The notes beneath the pieces were generated by a model, which was given only the letters and a program-made list of their open reading frames with translations, did no database searches and was not told where the DNA came from. A DNA stretch of 64,000 bases from Toxoplasma gondii ME49 (taxonomy: Eukaryota; Apicomplexa; Conoidasida; Eucoccidiorida; Sarcocystidae), in the NCBI RefSeq assembly GCF_000006565.2, contig NC_031479.1, forward strand, positions 5,640,885-5,704,884, given 5' to 3'. Position numbers and translations under genes: made by a program. How positions within the stretch are numbered: the stretch's first letter is position 1; every line of letters starts with the position of its first letter. Of the stretch, positions 14,901-25,347 are shown piece by piece.

Positions 14901-17519
14901 AAAGAAAAGCGATTCCGCCTACCACGGCTTCCTCGAGTTTAGCCGCTTGCTGCTGAAGTTCGACGTAGGGTGAACTCTGGAGGATGAGTTCATGGTTGAG
15001 AGTTCTGAGAATCTTCACCTCCGCAGTGAGTTTCTCCGCCTTCGCTCTCTCTTCCTGGAGTCGCGCGATTTCCTTTTCTCGCTCGCGGAGTTTCCTCTGC
15101 AAAGACTCCAGGTGCTCAAGAATCTCCTCTGGCGCCGTGGTCGGCGGCAAGAAGTCGAAGGACCCCTCTCCAGACCCGACGCGCCCGGCAGCACTGTCTC
15201 CTCCGGTGTCTCCTTTCTCAGGCGCATGTTCACCCGGAGACAGCTGCGAGCCGGCGTCGGCCCGCGCGGCTTCAGGTCCGTTTGGAGCCCCAACCTGCGG
15301 ACCCGCGGCTCCAGGCTGCGCGCCCGAAGGCCCCCCGTCGGCGCCCGAAGCGGTCTCCGCGGAGACAGTTGTCTCCGCGCGGGTGCCGGGAGTCTCTTCG
15401 ACGGCCTCATCTCGCAGACCTGCGGCCCTCAGCAGCGACGCCGCGCTCTCTGGCGATGCCCCCGACAAAACACGAAACCGGTACTTGAGCAGAGCCTGTT
15501 GCTTCTGCAGTCGATCTGTCTCCACCTTCAGCGCAAGTGTCTCCTTCTTTTGAACGCGTAAGTCTCGCTCGAGGACCCGCGCCCGGCGCCGGTGTCGCCG
15601 CGCCGCCTCCCGGAGCTTGTGTAGCGCGCCGCGCATGCGGTCAAAAAACCCTTTCTCAGACATAGCAGACGCGACTCCATTAGAGGACTCCATTTCCGTC
15701 TTTTCTGGCTTTTCTGCTTGTTCTGATTCCGGCCTCGCTCTGGATTCCACCGCCGCGACGAAATCCCGGAGAAGCCCCATAGTCCACTCGCGCTGCCTGC
15801 GGAGTTCCTCGTCGAGGCGTTTCTTCTCTTCTTCGGGCAATGATGAACCTTTCGAGTTCGAAGAAGATTCGTCCTCGGAATCCTCGCTGTCACTTGACAA
15901 AGGCGCCTCGAAGGACAGAGCCGGGGATACGGCCCCGTCGGGCGCATCGCATGCAGCCGCCTCTTCCCCCGCTTCTTCACGAGCTTCGCTCTTCACCGAG
16001 GTCTTCGTTACGAAGATGCTCGGAGCCAGCAAGGCAGACTCTGAGGTGAGCACGCGAGCACAGAAAACAGCTCTGTGTTGGTGGATAACGGTGTTGGAGC
16101 GCAGGCATCCCAGAAACCTCTCTCTTTGAAAACGCAAACTACACGAAATTTAGTGACTCATGATGATGGCCAAACCGCTGAATCAGACCAGGGCGTACCC
16201 TAACAGAACCGCCACAGAAAGACACCTCCGCGACATCTCCATGTGTCTCCACCGACTCACTTGTTCTCCGCACACACATCATATATATCTTTATATTTAT
16301 GTATTTATATATATATATATATATGAATAGGTAAATACCTACAGAGGCATGGATATACACACACATGCACTAATGGATGTACATATATATATATATATAT
16401 GGCTGCGTCGTTGTGTATTGACAGGCGGTGTACGCTTGTGAGGAATGGAACGTCAAGGCACCGGATCACGTCGGCCGCGGCCCTGACTCGACTTTTTTGA
16501 GTTGCAGCTCTTCACAGAGATATGCATCGACGCACGACGCGGAGACCGTCTGCCCAGCTGTGAGAACCAACTTCCTTCACTTGCTGTGCAGCGGACGGAG
16601 CGCGTACCTGGGGCCTCGACGAGTGTCTTCACGAGACTGGCGTCGACCTGGGAAGCAAGGCGCGCCTTGAGGAGAAGGACATCACTCTGCAGCTCGCCCC
16701 ATGCAGTCAAAACGGCCTCCCGCCGCTGAGTTGCCACAGCGACCTCGCGACGTTGCTCTTCGAATTGCCTCTGCAGGCATGCAACTTCGCGTCTGTACTG
16801 GTGGAGAGAAGATCGCTGCTGGTGAATCAGTTGACGCAGAAGAGCCTCCGACTGAGGGAAAACAAACGCACACCGCATCGACTCGCGCTTCCTGGCTCGA
16901 AAAAAAGGAGAAACGCAGAGCAAAGACGTCGTCTCGCTGCAGGTCCCCATTCACGGCCAAAGCCATGACCTCTGAAAAGTGTATTGCTGCGACGAATCCG
17001 TTACAAGTGAACCGTGGAATTACGATGTTCAGACAGAAATGTTGAAGGAGGCGTTGCTCTACTTCTTCAGACTCGTCCTACTCTCCCATCAAAACACTGG
17101 CAAGCCTCGCAGGAGAGGACAGGAACGACGGACAACAACGGACAGCAACCACGAAGCGCTTTGGGGGTCTGCATGCGCGTCTGTATATCTCTCTGCTTCG
17201 CGTCTCAGCACTGAGGAGCCGTTCGCTCCCCATCTTAATACGACAGGTCGTTTTCACTCGTAATTCGTAGACGTGAGAACGGCAAAAGGAGAGCGTCTGT
17301 TGCACATCACTGGTGAACAGAAACCTTCAAGATCTCGACGAGGACATGCATTTCAGTACAGTACGACCCAAAAGGCTCTTAACGGGAAGAAGGAAGACTG
17401 ACCTCAAGAGGCAATTTCTCCTGCCCCTCTTGGTCCTCCTCTTCTCCTCCGGGAGCGTCCTCTTCGGTGCCTCCGACCAGGCGCCTGCGTCGCTTGGGGG
17501 CTCCTGCCCAGGAACTCAT
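2223..17519 (-). CDS. BRE1-like (RNF20/40 type) RING E3 ubiquitin ligase, multi-exon gene
   Basis: Likely the E3 ligase that mono-ubiquitinates histone H2B with a RAD6-type E2 in the nucleus. The start is ATG at 17519 (MSSWAGAPKRRRR), a basic N-terminus like a nuclear localisation signal. Phase-consistent exons are 17403-17519, 16608-16851, 14923-16040, 14072-14158, 13554-13655, 12919-13060, 12593-12651, 11438-11782, 10678-10740, 10207-10304, 9093-9273, 7731-7811, 6690-6737, 6010-6154, 5178-5251 and 4220-4298. Exons at 11111-11176, 8299-8385 and 2223-2258 are tentative. The product is about 1,050 residues, close to the usual BRE1 length. It is nearly all coiled coil, with an acidic/Ala-Gly-Pro insert in exon 3 and a C-terminal RING whose first half is clear (CFVCNERFKDH, then CGHMFC). 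Exon 2 resembles the BRE1 N-terminal helix. Another coiled-coil RING protein is the main alternative. Confidence 0.7.
4220..4298 (-). CDS. BRE1-like gene, RING finger first half
   Basis: The exon follows a TTCTTTCGCAG acceptor and reads RRLVCFVCNERFKDHMINK then CGHMFCQ, ending one base into a codon before GTGGGG. It supplies the first two Cys ligands (CFVC), then C-x-H and the following Cys of a C3HC4 RING. The spacing and the KD residues match the BRE1 RING consensus. The upstream exon (5178-5251) ends in NETMR, so the join gives the usual BRE1 pattern of coiled coil running straight into the RING. The second half, with the CPxC pair, must be on a later exon. Confidence 0.75.
5178..14158 (-). 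CDS. BRE1-like gene, middle exons (coiled coil)
   Basis: A run of short exons, each encoding 16-115 residues of Glu/Lys/Arg/Gln-rich heptad sequence. Examples are EVDELRRELLHEQKQKDEEF (14072-14158), KEQTEKLLEKMKTLTDELQS (13554-13655), GERLRQELLHRKLSQEEQET (12919-13060), KALNT-type helix KEEALAKLNTVVEANK (6690-6737) written in frame as KEEALAKLNTVVEANK, and ARALVDAKVELEKRIDRLKA (6010-6154). Exon phases chain correctly from 14158 to 9093 and from 7811 to 5178. Between 9093 and 7811 the path is uncertain: an 87-base exon at 8299-8385 keeps phase but does not look like coiled coil. Exon 11438-11782 carries a Ser/Pro-rich insert. Confidence 0.65.
5927..5965. repeat. (AT)n microsatellite, intron
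   Basis: About 39 bases of uninterrupted AT dinucleotides in a BRE1-like intron, just 3' of the 6010-6154 exon. Confidence 0.95.
6316..6392. repeat. TATA/CATA-rich microsatellite, intron
   Basis: Mixed tatac/tatat tract ending in a pure (AT)n run at 6364-6385. Confidence 0.85.
6625..6650. repeat. (TA)n microsatellite, intron
   Basis: Pure TA dinucleotide run immediately 3' (minus sense) of the 6690-6737 exon. Confidence 0.9.
14923..16040 (-). CDS. BRE1-like gene, exon 3: acidic insert plus coiled coil
   Basis: The largest exon of the gene, 1,118 bases, entered from a CTCAG acceptor and left at a GTAGGC donor. It begins SALLAPSIFV and then has an acidic Ser/Glu stretch (SSDSEDSEDESSS). Next comes a basic coiled coil rich in Arg (REAARRHRRRARVLERDLRV), a low-complexity Ala/Gly/Pro/Glu segment of about 100 residues, and a second long coiled coil (REREKEIARLQEERAKAEKL). 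The low-complexity part is an insert relative to yeast or animal BRE1 and is typical of coccidian proteins. The plus strand is also open over much of this exon, but only the minus frame splices correctly on both sides. Confidence 0.75.
16295..16400. repeat. TA-rich microsatellites, intron
   Basis: Two (AT)n runs, at about 16309-16324 and 16384-16400, within A/T-rich sequence in the intron between exons 2 and 3 of the BRE1-like gene. Confidence 0.85.
16608..17519 (-). CDS. BRE1-like gene, exons 1-2 (N-terminus)
   Basis: Exon 1 (17403-17519, 39 codons) begins with the ATG and ends GAG before GTCAGT. Exon 2 (16608-16851) follows a TTTTCCCTCAG acceptor in the same phase. It encodes a heptad-rich helix starting SEALLRQLIHQQRSSLHQYR and including AVLTAWGELQSDVLLLKARL, which lines up with the BRE1 segment around its conserved Trp (a VNRYW-like site). 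Exon 2 ends after one base of a codon, before GTACGC, and this phase matches the exon 3 acceptor. Confidence 0.7.
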
Positions 17520-20500
17520 AGTGGCGACGAATTTTTCAAGATTTACTGTTGCTTCCTTTCCTCGCGAGGCCTCGCCACAGGCTGGTCGCCTTTCTCAACG
17601 GAACGCGCGAGAAGCTGGGTCTGGACAGAGGGAGAACGAAAAACCAATTCGCACGGTGTCTAGGAGGCAAACCTGATGGTAGGCGGTTGAGAGAAACCAG
17701 AGATCTGTAGAGCATGCGAAACGCGCCTGACGAAGGAACGAGCAAAGGCAGTGGGGAGAAAGACGAGTGCCTGAAACGAAAAAGGATTATCGAGAAACGA
17801 GCGAGCAAAGAAAGTGGAGAGAGAGAGAGCGACAGTGGAGAGATCCGGTCAGACAGAGCATCCGGGAGGTGAGAACGCCAAGAACATCGACAACGCGAAA
17901 AGACGAGTCGATGGGCAGCGAAGAAAGTTTTCGACTGGACAGGTTTCGTCGCGCATTCCGGAGACAGAGAAAGGGGTTAGGTAACCAAGGCCTCGAAGAG
18001 AAACGGGGGACTGTTCCCAGTCTAGACAAATCGCGTTCTGCACCTTTTTGTGAAGAAAGGAATGTAAACAAAGTAGGTTGTTTTGCAGAACAGGAAATTC
18101 CGATCTGCAGCCACTGGTACGTGACCGTCGACGGCGCTGCTAGAGATTGACGAGCTCACGACAGACGAGCGACGGACCTCCCTTTTTCTCGGTAGAAAGG
18201 CAAGATCCCCTGGGGAACAAACGGAGAGAAGTTAGGCTTCTAGAGGAGATCCAGGAAGAGCTGCGACAAGACTCTGAACGGTAGAAGGGCACATAGCGGC
18301 CTGCGCTACGCATTCTCGGCGGAGTTACCGAGGAACGGGCGTCGAGGACCCCAAGGAACGACTGAGAGTTCTGTCTTCAGCTTAGAGGGAAGCAAAGAAC
18401 GCAGATCGGGAGAAAGACAAGGAACGCCGAAAGAAGGGAGTGCGACTGAACGGTCGTTTGGGCTTCGTTCGCAGACGAATTTCCCCATGCGACAGAGAGA
18501 AAAACGCGTAGAGACAAACAGCCCTGCTTTGCTCGGCGACACCCGGCGAAGAGCTCTTCTCAGCACGAAGCCGAAATCGGAGGAAACCAAGACTAAAATG
18601 CAACGAGTTTCGATCGGAGACAACGAAGAGGAGAGTTTGGAGACATTCAGGGCGCGAGGGCTTCCTTTGCATGCATTTCGCAATGTCTCTTAGGAGAAGC
18701 TCGAGGGCGACGTGGAGAAAAGATTGAATGAAAACGAGGAGCGTACGAGCTCACGAGCTTAAAGTGCGAAAAAATGACATGCGTGTCAATTTTAATTTCT
18801 CTTTTTCACTTTCACTCCCGACACAAGGCGACGCCGTCTACCCAGGGGGCGCTCCGTTCCTCTGCGACGAAGTATCCCTGCGTTTTTCCAGAGTCCTCTC
18901 CGAAGGCGGCGGGTATGAACAAACCCGCGAAAAAAAACACCCGGGGGCTGTGAGTTTTTTTTTGATAACTGGAGGAGATTCTCATCGTACGGCACTCAAA
19001 GGGGACGCCCGTAGTTTTTTGCCGGTACAAACCCCAGAAAATGCCCCTAAAGTAATCCCGAGCTGCTGTTGAGCCTGTCAAGCATGCAACTGCTTGCTGT
19101 TGCTTCCTGCGGCTGCTGAACTTCACCACACTTCGTTGTCATTTGCGTTTGGTTTTTGAGGGTACCGAAGATTAAGGAGCTGGAACGGACGAAGTCAGTT
19201 TCGCTGGAAGCCTGAGCGCACAAAACGCGACAAAAGTACCTGGATTAGGCCGGATAAGCTGGAACATTTTCCCCCTTTGAAAGGGCAGGACATCGGTTTA
19301 TTTCTACCCCTGAAGAGAGCCTTTGATTTCGTTAGGCACCTGAATACAAAGGTTCAGAGGAGATCCGTGAATTCCAAAGATATGACGAGTCCATCTTGGC
19401 TGGTAGAGACTTGTCTGGCTTAAACTTGCCGGTCATCCTATGCACGCCTGGTACGAAAAAGCCGAGGTGCAGAAGCCCGAACGTCATAGGCTCTTGAAGT
19501 CCAACTCTTTTACTGTCACGGATCGAATTTATCTTTGGCCACATGCCTTCTTTACTTCGGTGAACGAACAGCAGGAATTCCGCGTCTGTATTCTGGTTTC
19601 TCCGGAGAGATCTGTCCGCTGGAGATCGAGTATTTGACCACGCGAGTGTAAACACGAGTGACGGCGAGTTAGCTGCGGGAACGGGGATTTCCTGAGCAAC
19701 AGCAATTAAAGAACCATCTGTTTGCTTCAACTTCCACTTCCTGCAGTCGGTACAAACAAGATCGAATTATTGTGCCCGTGGTGCTCACTTTTTTTCGCAT
19801 CTTCCGACAGGACCGGCGTTACCCTCGACACTGCATATCTTCACCGAAATTCCTCCTCCTTCAGTTACCCAGCAACACTGCAACTGAACTATTTTCAGGC
19901 CCCGCCATGTTCAGCTTCTCCCTCGGTGACACTCGATAAAGATACTGCGTCTGAACATGAAAGAGTAGGAAAGACGAACGCCTTCCGCAAGGCAAGGCCG
20001 CGGGCCTTCTGCTGTAACCTTTGCTTTTCTTCACGTTCTCACGACATGCAATACCACTCGGATAACGATGGAAGCTAGACAGGCTGTTAGACACGTTTGT
20101 GTTTACATGGTGAGCCGAATGGCCGCTGAAGAGGTGAACTGCCGCTACGGGTGCGACCATTGTTCAGAGTGCGTTTAATCTTGGGAAACAAACGCTTCAG
20201 TTGTGTAGACTAACTCAGGAGGGAGGAGGGAAAATGTCAAGTCCTTACGCCCTTCGTCAACGGACTCCCGCAGTCTATTCGCTCTTGGCAAATCATTGCT
20301 CACAGCCATCGAGACGTGTGAACTATGCGCATGTTGTGACAATGCTCTGAGCCCAATGTTAAAAGCATGGAACATGTAGGATGCACCTGACCACAGGACT
20401 CTGAGACAGAACCGAAGAAAGTGGCGACTTTGACACGAAGACGCACGCCCAAATCCCTTCTCATGCCACCGAGGCGACGCACTGCTGTTCACCACGCGCT

Positions 20501-20617
20501 AAGCAACGCGTCTTCCAAACCAGTTGTACAGCGTCTGAGCTCAGCACAGACAAAGAGACATTGATAGCGGAACAACAGGAACACAGGGGAGACACGGTCC
20601 AGAACTGTTTCCTGTTC
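17520..20617. promoter_or_regulatory. Intergenic region: upstream of BRE1-like gene, downstream of RdRP gene
   Basis: About 3.1 kb without a supported exon. It must hold the promoter and 5' UTR of the minus-strand BRE1-like gene and the 3' UTR of the minus-strand RdRP gene. Open frames of 60-130 codons exist on both strands but have no recognisable domain or consistent splice signals. A TTGCATGCAT palindrome at about 18667 resembles the GCATGC element common in coccidian upstream regions. No TATA box or terminator can be assigned. Confidence 0.4.
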
Positions 20618-21733
20618 TCACGCTTTGCGTTCATTCAGTTCCCTCCTCGCTAGCGTTTTCGCTCGCTGTCGGGCACACTGACACTCCATTTTCATGTCTC
20701 CAAGCTCCTGGCTGTAGATGCACCAAGCGAAGGAGATCAGTTTCTGGTTTAGGTATACGTCGAGTTCGCCGTCGGCTGTCGGTTCTTCCTGAGGCTCGAC
20801 GCATCGGCTTCGACCCCACCCTTCTTCCGTTTCCCTGCTTACCTCCACTTCCTCTCCCCAGTCATTCCCTTTGTCCTCTTTCTCAAATGTAGCGACAGTC
20901 CTTGCTGTTCCTCGACGAGAGGAAACGGTGCCGCTGGACGCACCAGTGGAACGATCCTTCGCGAAGTCTTCGGGGAAAGACAACCCAGGATGTGATTGCC
21001 GAGGCGCCATCGAGGATTCGGCACAAGCGCCGTCACAACTGGTTGTTTCTCGAGTTGCCTGTTCTCGACTTTTTGCCCTTTCCCGTCTCGAAAGAGTCCC
21101 GCGAGGAAGTTCGCACTCCCCCGGTGGCTCCACGCCGTTGCGTGTGAGTGTATCAGCTAGTTGGGTCGGATGCTCTACAGTCAACGCCGTACGAAAGTTT
21201 GGTTTCCCTTGCTGTCCCATCTGTGCTGCGGAGTCTCTGCTGTGGTGCAATTCTGAACTGTCGCGGCATGCTCGCGAAACTTCCGCACAGGACCGTGCGG
21301 AGCAATCCGCGGACTTCTGATCGTTGGAAAGCAGTCCACCCCGGGAGGAACGAGGCTCAGTTTCGTCAGAAGACTCCAGTTTTTCTTGTCGCGACCAGCT
21401 GCCATCCTGAGACTGTGAAGCGGTTTTATTGCCCGCTTCCGTTATCCGATTGCGTTCCACACGGTTAGCGCCTTCCGTGTGGTTTTCTGCGAATTCAGAG
21501 TGAGCGATAGGAGCTGCTATGCCATGCTCTCGATCTGGTTGGCGCGCGCCACGAATCGAGTTCCACCACACTGCGACTTCTGGCTTCTCCACATGAGTAA
21601 AGTAGTACGCTGCTGACGCGATGTCATAGCGATCACTCAAACTTCCAACTGTTCCGTAGTCTATGCCCGTATCCGAGTCGTAAAACCGCACGCGCAATGT
21701 GCGTTCCCGAAGCTCTTGGACCCTGCGTTCCAT
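20618..21733 (-). CDS. RdRP last exon (C-terminal SFAW block and stop)
   Basis: The acceptor CTTGTGGCCAG follows a pyrimidine tract. The exon reads [20 protein letters not shown], then [20 protein letters not shown], corresponding to the RDR 'A.AWY.vtY' helix, and after a hydrophilic insert of about 220 residues [20 protein letters not shown], the family 'mLSFaWi..d.L' element. The stop is at 20618-20620 after LNERKA. Phase matches the preceding exon. The insert between the two conserved helices is Ser/Glu/Arg-rich. Confidence 0.82.
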   Translation of the reverse strand: MERRVQELRERTLRVRFYDSDTGIDYGTVGSLSDRYDIASAAYYFTHVEKPEVAVWWNSIRGARQPDREHGIAAPIAHSEFAENHTEGANRVERNRITEAGNKTASQSQDGSWSRQEKLESSDETEPRSSRGGLLSNDQKSADCSARSCAEVSRACRDSSELHHSRDSAAQMGQQGKPNFRTALTVEHPTQLADTLTRNGVEPPGECELPRGTLSRRERAKSREQATRETTSCDGACAESSMAPRQSHPGLSFPEDFAKDRSTGASSGTVSSRRGTARTVATFEKEDKGNDWGEEVEVSRETEEGWGRSRCVEPQEEPTADGELDVYLNQKLISFAWCIYSQELGDMKMECQCARQRAKTLARRELNERKA

Positions 21734-22328
21734 CTGGCCACAAGTGGGGACAGAAACAGAGCAAAAACCGACAGATTTCATGACCTGGAAAGATTTCGTG
21801 AAACCCGTTAACCTTCGGATTCGAATTGCTCGACTGCCGGTACCGACCAAAGTCGAGACGTCTCCAATGGACAGAGCTTCCTCAGTCACCTCTGGGGGAC
21901 GCGTCCACGTCACTCGATACATGGCAGCCCACCGTTACCCTGCAGATCCAGTGACTACGTCACCTCCTACTGGCAGATCCGCCTCGTAAACTGTGAGAAA
22001 ACTTGAAAAAGGTGCAGCAAGCACAGCTCCACAGTTCCTTCATCCTCCCGAGTCTGCCGAGCGGCGCATTCCCTGGAATGAGCGCGCGCGGTAGACTGTG
22101 CCCCCCTTCCTCCGAGACAACGGCCAAGGACTCTCCGGAGGAATGTTTGACGAGGTACTTTCGTGAACACTCCCCTCTTCAGTTACGTAAAGAATCGAGG
22201 TCCGTCTGCGGCGACAGACTCACAGCATCTCTCCACTGAGAGAGAGGAACAAACAGCGAAAGGAATACCCTGATTTCGAAACTCACTCCGATGTCCCAAA
22301 TCCCTACAAGCACACACAGTCTACCTAT

Positions 22329-22366
<38 letters not shown>

Positions 22367-25307
22367 GGATAGTGTTCTGTGGCTTTTGAGTGTCAGCGCC
22401 AGACATAGAATATATCGCTTGGTGGTTTGGGCTACCGGAGAACTGCCGCATTTGAAACGAAGGTGGAACACTGACTTTGCTAGGCTCGTCCTGTGCAAGT
22501 CGACTGGCGAGGCCGTTCGCGTTTCGGCTGACGAACCCCGTGATAATTTCGGCCTCAGATTCCACTGCAAAAGTGACCATGATTTGCGTTAACTCGGCAT
22601 CCCAGACGCGCTTCAGCGTGGCGACGAGGCGGCGAAAGCGTTCGAGAGTCTCGGGAGCGTTTCGGATGAAATCGAGGTCCAGAGTCCGTTCTCTCAAAGC
22701 GCCGTTGGAAAAGACGAACGCGGCAGGAAGAAGCGCAGGAGGGTACTTGAGATTTTCCTCCAGAAAACGCCGGAGAGCCGACACGGAGGTGACTCTCCGA
22801 GCTGCAAGATGCCATGAAGGGAGACACAACGCCTCCACGGCTCTGTACAGCTCTCGAACTCGAGCGTGGGCTTCGTCGTCAGCGTTCGCTGTCTCACTGA
22901 GAGCCTCATTCACCAAGTCTCGAGGAGAATGTGCGTCGCCAAACTCTTCGTCTTCACTCTCAGAGAAAGGATCTGCGAGAAGCAAGGGATCGAAATCCAT
23001 TTCTCTCACGCCGCGTCCACGCAGAGGCGCCACACAAGAAGAAGCGAAAGACCGCGAAGCAGCCGAAGCTTGGAGAAGAAGGTCGCGCTTGATGGCAGGG
23101 TCCAGAGGAAAGCAGGAAAAGGTCGAACAAGGCTCTCCCGACGGACTTGACACAAACAGCGCATCTTCACCGAGAGGCGACACCCCACATGCAGCATCCG
23201 CAGCAGATGCAGACGTAGAATCCGAAGACAAGGCAGACAAAGGAGCAGTCGAAGACGGACATGAAAAGAGAGAGGAAGAACGCGAAGACGAACAAGAAGA
23301 ACAAGAAGGAGGACGAGACGATGGACAAGAGGACGCAGAGGAAGAAGAGAAAGAAGAGGAAGAACAAGAAGGCAAAGCTTTTGAAGAGTCCTCCGTCGGC
23401 CTGGAGTTGTGTTTACTGCAACGAGCTTGAGCGAAAGCATCGAAGGATGAACTGCCTAGACCAGAAGTAGTGCCGAACGCAGAGGAACCTGAAACGAACG
23501 GAGAGAGAAAACTGAAAAGGCAAGTAGGTACACCCTGTGTAGACACAAATTTAGTTCACCTGTGTTCATCTGAGTTGATGCCCGGGTCGACGTATTGGAC
23601 GCTTACACACACTGGGACCAAAAAGTGAGAGCTCTCAAGGAAACTGCATGCAAGCATTGTGTCTTGATCGGATTCACCCATGCCAAGCGTTGAGTCGATG
23701 CGACAGAAACCGATTTGCCGCCGCATCTAGGAGACATAACAAGTATCAACAGACAGCCGGGAAGTTCGCGTCTAACAGATGCACAAAGAAAACGAATCGT
23801 GGTGCTGTGAGGTTTGCAGAAGAAATGTAGGCGAGAAACGAAAGCGAGGGCAAGGCGCCCTCTTTTCTATTCTCCTCAAAGACTTGGTGTGAGCAGAAAC
23901 TGCCAACCTCTTCGTGACTTGACTGCGTTCGCCATCCGAAAAATACGAAGCTCTCCATCTGAAGGTGCAACGATGCTCACAGTCGCGAGGTGGAGGAAAA
24001 CGAATTTTCTTCAATGTAGAACTAGTGACGTTTCAGAATATGACGACGCGAAGCACCGGCTTTACATTCCGAGCACTGATACAAATATGAACTCGTGAGC
24101 ATATACACATACGTAAATGCAGTTGCACCTGTACGCATGCATGTTTCCATGCCTGTAAATATGTCTGCTTGTACGTATGTATGCATGTATGCATGCACGC
24201 ATCCAGACCGTATACATATATATATATATATGTATATATATATATGCATATGCATTAATGATTTCTCCCTGTGTTCTCGACTCTTTGACTAGACGCGGCT
24301 GCAACTGTGCATGCGTCAGGGGCAAAGTTCGTACAAGCGTGTGCGTCTCCGTTCCTTCGATTTTTGTGGGAGGTTTTTGCATGCACTGCGCCGTCGGCGG
24401 ACTCTGCCGGCTTTTTCGGAGGGCCCAGGTAGGTGGTGAAAGGACAGCGATGGAGAAAGAAAGTCGCCTTTCTCTGCTCCCTTTTTAAAACGCCCTCAAG
24501 GTGAGAGCCTCTCCGCAGAATGTTGTCGATGCAGTCTGGCGACCGAAAGGTGAGACGCACCGCTGACCCTACGAATAAAACGATCCGTCAGAGCAGCTAT
24601 GACACTAAAAAGAATCCACGCATGCGACACAAACGGCCATAGACTCTGTGATTGCTGTAGCGCCCCGGCGCTTGCCCGTTGAAGACAGTCAAAACCGTTT
24701 TGAGATAGAGAGAGAGAACACAAGACGAGTGAGTGACGGATCCGACAGCAGGAATGAAAGAAAAAACACTGAAAAGAACACAAAAGATGGCACTCACGCT
24801 GACATGACTGTGAAGAGGAAGGAATGCACAGAGAAAAAGGAGATGACGCTGCCGAGGATAAGACATCTAACTTCGACAAAGCAACAGTGAGGGGAAAAGC
24901 TGCACCGCGTCGTCTCTCTTACGTCGAGGAGGCTTTCCTAGCTTCAACTTTTCCACTGTCGTTTAACAAGTTTCCTCATCAACCAGAAGAGTGCATACAC
25001 CCAGGTAGAAAGCTTGATTCATGAAGGAGTTTACTTTGCTAAACAATAAAGGACGGGAAGCGTTGTGCACCTAATCTGAGTTCTCGAGATGGTTTCGCTA
25101 AAGAGTTCCTTCGACCTCACCTCTGGAGATCGACGTGATTGTGTACGTCAACAGAGTGCAGTGGCTGCTTCGAACTGAAAATGCGTTTCAACTGCTGCAT
25201 CTTCTTCCAAGAATACTTTGAATGTCAATCTGTGTTGTCTATATTCTCGAACGTTCTTGCTACTTCTTCTCTGTGCATAGACTTTCCAAATTACCTGGGT
25301 AGATGTG

Positions 25308-25347
<40 letters not shown>

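Noticed and set aside
14984..15561. Two plus-strand open frames of 189 codons
   Set aside because: Antisense to the BRE1-like exon 3 in GC-rich DNA; no domain and no splice support.
22477..23430. Plus-strand open frame of 317 codons
   Set aside because: Lies exactly opposite the RdRP exon carrying the SEAEIITG block and has only low-complexity Glu/Arg sequence.
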